NCBI GenBank assembly: GCA_905250115.1
Contig: CAJNOI010000118.1
Coordinates: 66,343 to 130,342, forward strand
Reading direction: 5' to 3'
Length of the DNA stretch: 64,000 bases
Source: Adineta steineri
Taxonomy: Eukaryota; Rotifera; Eurotatoria; Adinetida; Adinetidae
Both the position numbers and the translations under genes were made by a program. Shown piece after piece: positions 63,703-64,000 of the stretch; position 1 is the first letter of the stretch, and each line of letters opens with the position of its first letter. The notes under the pieces are model-generated. The model did no database searches. It was not told where the DNA came from and saw only the letters and a program-made list of their open reading frames with translations.

Positions 63703-64000
63703 ATTAGAAGAATTTAAACTAGAGACAAAAAAAACGTAGAAAGAAGAGTAAAAGTGATTTGTTTATGTTTATATGATTTCATATGATGGATTTTTCATGT
63801 AATGTTTTTTTTTATTTGTACTTGAAGAGACAATTTACCTATTCAGTATAGTCTTACCTGACTATTTCTTTTTCTATTGCCGTGTGTGCAATGTGTATGC
63901 GTCGAACAAATGAAGGATAAAGAACAAGAAGAATGAGACGAAGAAATTCGCTTTCTTGCTCTTACGCACACATACGCAGTATGCTGGACTGTATATATAC
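63703..64000 (-). promoter_or_regulatory. 5' leader exon and probable promoter of the ANKRD11/12-like gene
   Basis: On the - strand a likely exon runs from the window edge to about 63859, ending AAATAGTCAG at a donor GTAAGA; the intron ends TTTTTTTTGTCTCTAG about 16 nt before the start codon at 63702. The leader has no long open frame, only a 3-codon upstream ORF (ATG TGT GCG TAA). A TATATATAC stretch lies at the very edge (63991-64000). Confidence 0.5.

Overview
The window is nuclear DNA from a small animal with a compact, AT-rich genome. The genes are animal genes (WDFY3/ALFY, SMARCA4/brahma, a homeobox gene, CNOT6, NDUFA13, an ANKRD11/12-type protein, CPVL-type carboxypeptidase, PI-synthase-like enzyme, an ionotropic glutamate receptor relic). 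Nearly all are cut by very short GT-AG introns of roughly 45-70 nt. Together with a plant/fungal/bacterial-type PRISE reductase and miniature hAT elements, this points to a bdelloid rotifer (Adineta/Rotaria-like). That assignment is inference from gene style; no marker gene is present. Two runs of N (76-175, 38733-38742) are assembly gaps.

Layout. 1-59: end of an unidentified + strand exon. 176-16507 (-): a very large WDFY3 gene with Alfy-type N-terminus, ConA-like domain, PH-BEACH, WD40, a LIR-like motif and FYVE; its last codons are lost in the gap. 16508-19535: non-coding, with a 59-bp hAT-type MITE. 19536-23989 (-): SMARCA4/brahma-type SWI/SNF ATPase. 24070-25348 (+): Pro/Arg/Gln-rich protein of unknown role, whose first exon may lie at 19322 on the far side of SMARCA4. 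26674-27400 (+): LURP-one-related (tubby-like fold) protein with a signal peptide. 28378-29284 (+): Not-like homeobox gene with an eh1 motif. 30601-31275 (+): broken ionotropic glutamate receptor. 31699-32137 (-): small single-pass membrane protein. 32397-34786 (-): prominin-like pentaspan protein. 37862-38680 (+): PI-synthase-like CDP-alcohol phosphatidyltransferase with an altered active-site motif. 38743-39548 (+): 3' half of a serine carboxypeptidase. 40098-47625 (-): CNOT6/CCR4 deadenylase, with a separate same-strand gene (42071-43762) inside its 4.5-kb intron. 48887-50618 (-): leucine-rich-repeat-only CNOT6 paralogue without a nuclease domain, carrying a second hAT MITE in an intron. 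50883-51398 (-): NDUFA13. 53814-54973 (+): GPI-anchored, Ly6-like, mucin-tailed protein. 55055-57206 (-): DUF229 sulfatase-fold type II membrane protein. 59061-60408 (+): PRISE-family reductase. 61101-63702 (-): ANKRD11/12 C-terminal-domain protein.

These genes are not an operon and do not form one pathway. They are mostly housekeeping and regulatory genes (selective autophagy, chromatin remodelling, mRNA deadenylation, complex I, phospholipid synthesis) mixed with secreted or surface genes. The most interesting points are gene-architecture events: a same-strand nested gene, a nuclease-less CNOT6 duplicate, a 27-nt micro-exon encoding part of the FYVE zinc site, a missing AG acceptor in SMARCA4, two miniature hAT insertions with intact 8-bp target duplications, and a candidate horizontally acquired reductase.
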